A stretch of 64,000 bases of DNA, from assembly GCA_002288455.1 (NCBI GenBank), contig NEUS01000004.1, forward strand, positions 1 through 64,000, given 5' to 3'. A program made the translations under genes and the position numbers. Under the pieces are notes generated by a model. The model was not told the DNA's origin and made no database searches. It saw nothing but the letters and a program-made list of their open reading frames with translations. Within the stretch, counting starts at the first letter, position 1. Every line of letters starts with the position of its first letter. This DNA is from Opitutia bacterium Tous-C1TDCM (GTDB lineage: Bacteria; Verrucomicrobiota; Verrucomicrobiia; Opitutales; Opitutaceae). Below, piece after piece: positions 59,947 through 64,000 of the stretch.

Positions 59947-61086
59947 ATGATCACGTTCACTTCTTCCTTTCGTCTCTGGGCCGCTCTTGGTCTGGCGGTC
60001 GCCGCGGGCTTCGCCGCCCCGGCCGTCGAGAAATCCGATGTCTTCGTTTCCGGCGCCGACGGCTACCACACCTACCGCATTCCCGCCGTGATCAAGGCCG
60101 CGGACGGACGGCTGCTTGCGTTTGCCGAAGGCCGGAAATCCGGCGGCGGCGATTCCGGCAACATCGACTTGCTGCTCAAGCATTCGACCGACGGCGGCAA
60201 GACCTGGGGCCCGGCCCAGGTCGTCTGGGACGATGCCGACAACACCTGCGGCAATCCCTGTCCCGTGCTCGACGAAACGACCGGCACGCTCTGGCTTTTG
60301 CTCACGCACAACCTCGGCACCGACCGCGAGCGCGACATCGCCGCGCGCACCGCGAAGGGCACGCGGACGGTTTGGGTCGCGCATTCCAAAGACCATGGCG
60401 CGACGTGGACGAAGCCCGTCGAGATCACAGCCGCGACCAAGTTGCCCGAATGGACCTGGTATGCGACCGGCCCCGGCGTCGGCATCCAGATCAAGCACGG
60501 CCCGCACGCCGGCCGTCTCGTGATTCCCTGCGACCACAACTACGACGATCCCGTCGACAAGAAACATCTCTCCGGCTCCCACGCGATCTACTCCGACGAC
60601 CACGGAGCGACCTGGAAACTCGGCGCGCCGATCCGCCCGAAGGTCAACGAATGCCAGGTCGCCGAACTCTTCGACGGCAAGGGCACGCTCCTGATGAACA
60701 TGCGCTCCAATCACGGCCGCAATCTGCGCGCCCACGCCCTCAGCAACGACGGCGGCGTCACCTGGAGCGCCTTGGCCGACGCACCTGCGCTCGTCGAACC
60801 CGTGTGCCAGGCGAGTCTGCTGCGCCACGAATTCGGCGGCGGCCGCGGCGTCTTGCTGTTTTCCAATCCCGCCGCGAAAACACGCATTCAAATGACAGTG
60901 CGGAGCAGCGCGGACCACGGTGCCACGTGGACCGATGTCGCGCCTTTGCACGCCGGCCCTTCGGCCTATTCGTCGCTCGTCTCGCTCGCGCCCGACCTCG
61001 TCGGTTGTCTCTACGAGAACGGCGAGAAACGCCCGTACGAACGGATCACGTTTGCCCGCGTGCCGTTGGCCGTTCCTGCTCCCTGA
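59947..61086 (+). CDS. exported sialidase (GH33)
   Basis: A 379-aa secreted exo-alpha-sialidase that should release terminal sialic acids. The signal peptide is about 1-23. YRIP at 43-46 is the FRIP-equivalent with the catalytic Arg. Five Asp boxes (SxDxGxTW) are visible: [40 protein letters not shown] and [18 protein letters not shown]...GCLYENG near the C-terminus holds the conserved Tyr and Glu. It is 44 bases after the TonB receptor gene and 16 bases before the aldolase, so the three form an operon. Its short pyrimidine-rich leader lacks a Shine-Dalgarno. Confidence 0.92.
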   Translation: MITFTSSFRLWAALGLAVAAGFAAPAVEKSDVFVSGADGYHTYRIPAVIKAADGRLLAFAEGRKSGGGDSGNIDLLLKHSTDGGKTWGPAQVVWDDADNTCGNPCPVLDETTGTLWLLLTHNLGTDRERDIAARTAKGTRTVWVAHSKDHGATWTKPVEITAATKLPEWTWYATGPGVGIQIKHGPHAGRLVIPCDHNYDDPVDKKHLSGSHAIYSDDHGATWKLGAPIRPKVNECQVAELFDGKGTLLMNMRSNHGRNLRAHALSNDGGVTWSALADAPALVEPVCQASLLRHEFGGGRGVLLFSNPAAKTRIQMTVRSSADHGATWTDVAPLHAGPSAYSSLVSLAPDLVGCLYENGEKRPYERITFARVPLAVPAP

Positions 61087-61102
61087 TTTTTCAACTTCCG
61101 CC

Positions 61103-62035
61103 ATGTCCACGCGCTTCCGCGGCCTCGTTGCCGCCCCGTTCACGCCCTTCCATTCCGACCGCTCGCTCAATCTGGCGGTCATTCCGGCCTACGTCCGGAT
61201 GCTGCGGGAGAACGGCGTCGCCGCCGCCTTCGTCTGCGGCACCACCGGTGAGAGCTCCTCGTTGACGTTGGCGGAACGCCAATCGGTCGCGGCCGCGTGG
61301 ACCAAGGCGTCGGATTCCCGTCTGCCCGTCATCGTGCACGTGGGCCACACTTGCCTCGACGACGCGCGGATCCTCGCGCGCCACGCCGCGGAAATCGGCG
61401 CCACGGCCATCGCCGCGCTCGCGCCGTTCTTCTTCAAACCGCGCAACTCCGCCGAGCTTGTCGATTGGGTCGCCGCCGTCGCGTCCGCCGCGCCGCAATT
61501 GCCGTTTTACTATTACCACATCCCGTCGATGACCGGCGTGAATTTGCCGGTGGCCGACTTCCTCGCCGCGGCCCGCGACCGGATTCCCAATTTGGCCGGC
61601 GTGAAATTCACGTTCGAGGATTTCCCGGATTACCAAGCCTGCGTCGCCGCCGACGGCGGCCGTTACGACATCCTCTTCGGCCGCGACGAATTGCTGCTCG
61701 AAGGCACGCAGGCCGGCGCACGCGGCGCCGTGGGCAGCACCTACAACTACGCGGCGCCGGTTTACCTGCGCATGCTTGCCGCGCTTTCGGCCGGAGACCA
61801 AGCCAAGGCCCGCGCGCTGCAGGATGCCGCCGTGCAGATGATCACGATTTGCGCCGGCGTCGGCGTCACGCATCTCGCCGCTTCGAAAGCGCTCATGCCC
61901 GGTACGGGCATCGACTGCGGTCCCGTCCGCCAGCCGCTCGCGCAGCCTACGCCGGCCCAGATCGCCACGATGCAGGAACGGCTCGCGACCATCGCGTACG
62001 CGGGCTTCGCCTGCGTCCCGCCCACCGGAACCTGA
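61103..62035 (+). CDS. DHDPS-family aldolase, N-acetylneuraminate-lyase-like
   Basis: A 310-aa class I aldolase of the DapA/NanA family. GTTGESSSLT near residue 45 matches the NanA signature GSTGE..; FYYYHIPSMTGVN contains the catalytic Tyr; and AGVKFTFEDFPDY holds the Schiff-base Lys. With a sialidase just upstream and a kelch mutarotase and GntR regulator just downstream, it most likely cleaves sialic acid to N-acetylmannosamine and pyruvate. Dihydrodipicolinate synthase is less likely because of the YYxHIPSMTGVN block. No N-acetylmannosamine kinase or epimerase lies within the window. Confidence 0.87.
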   Translation: MSTRFRGLVAAPFTPFHSDRSLNLAVIPAYVRMLRENGVAAAFVCGTTGESSSLTLAERQSVAAAWTKASDSRLPVIVHVGHTCLDDARILARHAAEIGATAIAALAPFFFKPRNSAELVDWVAAVASAAPQLPFYYYHIPSMTGVNLPVADFLAAARDRIPNLAGVKFTFEDFPDYQACVAADGGRYDILFGRDELLLEGTQAGARGAVGSTYNYAAPVYLRMLAALSAGDQAKARALQDAAVQMITICAGVGVTHLAASKALMPGTGIDCGPVRQPLAQPTPAQIATMQERLATIAYAGFACVPPTGT

Positions 62036-62050
62036 CCGCGGCGGCGCGCG

Positions 62051-63130
62051 TCAGAGCGCGGCCGTGGAACCGCCGGCGACGTAACGCGGCAGCAACTGCG
62101 TCGCCCGGTCCGCGCCGGTCCGGCCGTTCACCCAGCGCAGCAGTAAACCGAGAATCTGGGTCGCGAATACGCGCGGCGCCGCCACGTAGCGGGCCGGCGC
62201 CGGCGTCAGCGCCGTCAAAAACGGATCGTCGTCCCGCGAAATCAACGACAGGTCCCGCGGCACCCGCAGGCCGCGCTGGGCCAGCCAGCTGATCGCGGAC
62301 AGGTAGGCGTACGAGTTGCACACGACGATGCCGGTCGGCGGCGCCGGCTGGTCGAGCAGGCGCTGCAGCGCGCGGCCGACCGAGACGGCGTCGTCGCGGT
62401 GGTACGCCACCTCGGCGCGCACCTCGGCGCGCGCGGTCGACTTGGCGCCCGCGAGAAAACCGAGCTCGCTGTCGACGTCGCCGGCCCGGCGCTCCTCGCG
62501 GTTGAGCAACGCAATCCGCCGGTGTCCCAGCCGCAGCAATACGCCGGCCGCGTGCCGGCAGCTCGCGCGGTAGTCGAGATCGCAGCAGGGCAGGGGCACG
62601 CCGGCATAGACGGAGCCGGCGACGACGCAGGGCAGTCCCTGCCGGGCGAACCAACGCTGCATCGGTTCGGAGGAAAGCGTCAGCACCCAAGCCGCGTGCC
62701 GGTGCTGGCCGCCCAGGCGGGCGAGCGCGCGGTCCGGCTTGCCTTGGTAGTACTGCCGGCCGTCGTGCAGCCGCAGGCGCAGGCCTTCCTCGATCAGCAG
62801 GTCCTTGAGTTCGTCGATCCAGAGCGCGATGTGCGGCCGCAGCCGGCCGATCGGTTCGGGAATCAGCACGCCGACACTGCGCGACTCGGGTGCCGCCGCC
62901 TTCGCCGCTCCCCGCGGCACGATGCGATTGCCGAGGCCGCGCACGGGCGCGAGGTGGCCCTCCGCCTTGAGTTGCGCCAAGGCCGCGCGGACGGTGTTGC
63001 GGCTCGCCTGCAAGGTGCGGCTCAGGTCGCGTTCGCTGGGCAGCCAGTCCCGCCACGCGCCGCGCTCCACCTCGCCCCGCAGTTGGGCGGCGATCTGGCC
63101 GGCGACCGTGCGATGCGGAATGAGCGTCAT
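62051..63130 (-). CDS. GntR-type regulator with LacI-like ligand-binding domain
   Basis: A 359-aa transcription factor. The N-terminal winged helix-turn-helix (about 8-70) carries the GntR signature LPSERDLSRTLQASRNTVRAALAQLKAEGHL. The C-terminal region (about 83-340) is a periplasmic-binding-protein-like sensor of the LacI/GalR type, with SVGVLIPEP, LRLGHRRIALLN and GIVVCNSYAYLSAISWLAQRG. This fold pair is typical of sugar-responsive repressors. It lies convergent to the sialate operon and downstream of the kelch gene on the same strand, 69 bases away. The 27-bp inverted repeat before the receptor is a plausible target. Confidence 0.9.
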   Translation of the reverse strand: MTLIPHRTVAGQIAAQLRGEVERGAWRDWLPSERDLSRTLQASRNTVRAALAQLKAEGHLAPVRGLGNRIVPRGAAKAAAPESRSVGVLIPEPIGRLRPHIALWIDELKDLLIEEGLRLRLHDGRQYYQGKPDRALARLGGQHRHAAWVLTLSSEPMQRWFARQGLPCVVAGSVYAGVPLPCCDLDYRASCRHAAGVLLRLGHRRIALLNREERRAGDVDSELGFLAGAKSTARAEVRAEVAYHRDDAVSVGRALQRLLDQPAPPTGIVVCNSYAYLSAISWLAQRGLRVPRDLSLISRDDDPFLTALTPAPARYVAAPRVFATQILGLLLRWVNGRTGADRATQLLPRYVAGGSTAAL

Positions 63131-63199
63131 GCGGGAAAGGCGTCAGGCTTGGCGGAACGCGCCGCCGGTTTCACGCCGAAAGCTCGGCCCCGGTGGACG

Positions 63200-64000
63200 T
63201 CAACGCAGCGGCGCGGCCCAGACGGCGGTCGAGCGCACGCCCGGGCGCGCTTCGCCGCCGGGAATCACAATTTGGTCGCGCCACGTCGTCAGCGTGGTCG
63301 TCACGAGGGAAAACGGCATCTCGCCGCGCCGCCGCCATTGGTCCGCGGCCGGATCGTAGGCGAGCACGTCGCGGGGAAACCCACGGTGCGCCGTCGGCGC
63401 CGTGCTGACCTGCGCGCCGTCGTCGCCACCGAGCACGAGCAACTCGCCGCCGTGGTGCGGCGCCGGCGAAGGCGCGGCCACGGCCACCCGCGGCAGATTC
63501 GCGATCCGGCGCCAGCCGGTCGCCGCGTCGTAACGGTAGGCATCGCGCAACCACTCGCGCGCGACCTTGCCCGCGGCATCCGGCTTGAGGTGCGCGCCGC
63601 CGAAGAGAAACACCGCGTCGCCCGCCGTCCCGACGGCCGGAAAAATCCGCGCCGCGCCCGGCCAGGCCGGCAGGATTTTCCAGCCTTCGCCGAGCCGGTC
63701 GGCATCGAGCATCAGGAAAACGCGTTCGGCCTGCGTGGCCGTCGGCGCAGACTGTCCGCCGGCCACGAAGATGTTCCGGCCCGCCGCCGCGCCGGCCATC
63801 AGCGCGAGCGGACGCGGCAAAGCCGGCCAAGCGGTGAACGTCACGCGGCCCGCGGCGCTGCGCACGAGCCACACATCGTTGAAATTGCGCGTCGCGTCGC
63901 CGCCGCCGATGAAGACCGCGCCCTCGGCCAAGTTGACGGAGACGCCGTAGCCGCCGGCCTTCGGCAAGCGGTCGGAGCGGAGCCATTGGCCGTTCTCGGC
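63200..64000 (-). CDS. kelch-type mutarotase / N-acetylneuraminate epimerase-like protein (5' end missing)
   Basis: Only the C-terminal 266 residues are in the window; the frame continues past base 64000 without a stop, so the start is outside. The visible part is a beta-propeller of kelch type with repeated GG..YDxxxxxWxxxA units (AVGTAGDAVFLFGGAHL, YRYDAATGWRRIANLP, VLAYDPAADQWRRRGEMP), ending IPGGEARPGVRSTAVW. This matches cyclically permuted mutarotases and the sialic acid mutarotase NanM. Beside the sialidase and lyase, a sialic-acid anomer role is likely. It shares its strand with the GntR-type regulator. Confidence 0.78.
   Translation of the reverse strand, partial: AENGQWLRSDRLPKAGGYGVSVNLAEGAVFIGGGDATRNFNDVWLVRSAAGRVTFTAWPALPRPLALMAGAAAGRNIFVAGGQSAPTATQAERVFLMLDADRLGEGWKILPAWPGAARIFPAVGTAGDAVFLFGGAHLKPDAAGKVAREWLRDAYRYDAATGWRRIANLPRVAVAAPSPAPHHGGELLVLGGDDGAQVSTAPTAHRGFPRDVLAYDPAADQWRRRGEMPFSLVTTTLTTWRDQIVIPGGEARPGVRSTAVWAAPLR

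Noticed and set aside
1-64000. tRNA, rRNA, CRISPR, insertion sequence, prophage or plasmid origin
   Set aside because: None of the needed signatures (tRNA arms, spacer-repeat arrays, transposase or integrase motifs, terminal repeats) was visible.

Overview
The window is very GC-rich, densely coded, double-membrane bacterial chromosome. Four TonB-dependent receptors, Tat-exported oxidoreductase and esterase proteins, a lipoprotein and a membrane chemoreceptor show an outer membrane. The receptor style (for example the post-signal stretch with DDADTGYGT), the gene mix and the short intergenic heptamer repeats suggest Verrucomicrobiota, most likely Opitutaceae-like. That placement is an inference; there is no rRNA gene here. 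I see no tRNA, rRNA, CRISPR array, insertion sequence, integrase or phage gene.

Layout. 0-4.2 kb: a tightly overlapping light-repair operon (CPD-type photolyase, iron-sulfur (6-4)-type photolyase, TIGR01777 epimerase), then ndk. 4.7-11.3 kb: galactose mutarotase, a pilus-assembly-like surface protein, secG, a LolA-like protein whose signal peptide is encoded across secG's terminator, a HAD phosphatase, a double ribbon-helix-helix protein and an aminotransferase. 11.3-14.2 kb: DUF1428, a YCII/DGPF protein with its ECF42-type sigma factor, then a 650-base non-coding stretch with repeats and a possible small ORF. 14.2-22.6 kb: TonB receptor, Tat esterase, methyl-accepting chemotaxis protein without HAMP, and two dehydrogenases separated by inverted heptamer arrays. 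22.6-34.6 kb: phosphodiester glycosidase, a GlcD-type oxidase, a GT-C-like membrane protein, a sucrose pair (sucrose-phosphate synthase-like GT plus a phosphatase fused to a GH100-like invertase domain), a class C beta-lactamase-fold hydrolase and a second orphan membrane protein. 34.7-47.4 kb: smc, GNAT, two TonB receptors around a Gfo/Idh/MocA oxidoreductase, an HDOD protein and a LolA-like protein. 47.4-52.9 kb: small membrane and exported proteins, DUF1223, DinB, NRDE, coaB, DoxX and YHS; the two divergent promoter regions here share one ECF-like promoter motif. 52.9-56.6 kb: a coupled operon of DedA-ATP-grasp fusion, OlsB-like and OlsA-like acyltransferases and coaC. 56.8-64 kb: a sialic-acid-type cluster (TonB receptor, GH33 sialidase, Neu5Ac-lyase-like aldolase, GntR/LacI-like regulator, kelch mutarotase running off the end), with a perfect 27-bp inverted repeat before the receptor.

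Most worth following: (1) the shared GGGAATA-N15/16-CTC promoter motif linking four transcripts; (2) the DedA-ATP-grasp / OlsB / OlsA / CoaC operon, a candidate aminolipid-modification system; (3) the sucrose-phosphatase-invertase fusion; (4) a family of five-heptamer intergenic elements ending in GATCGAT; (5) the sialate cluster with its operator-like repeat. Starts were chosen from signal peptides, family N-termini and gene overlaps, because many genes lack a clear Shine-Dalgarno sequence.
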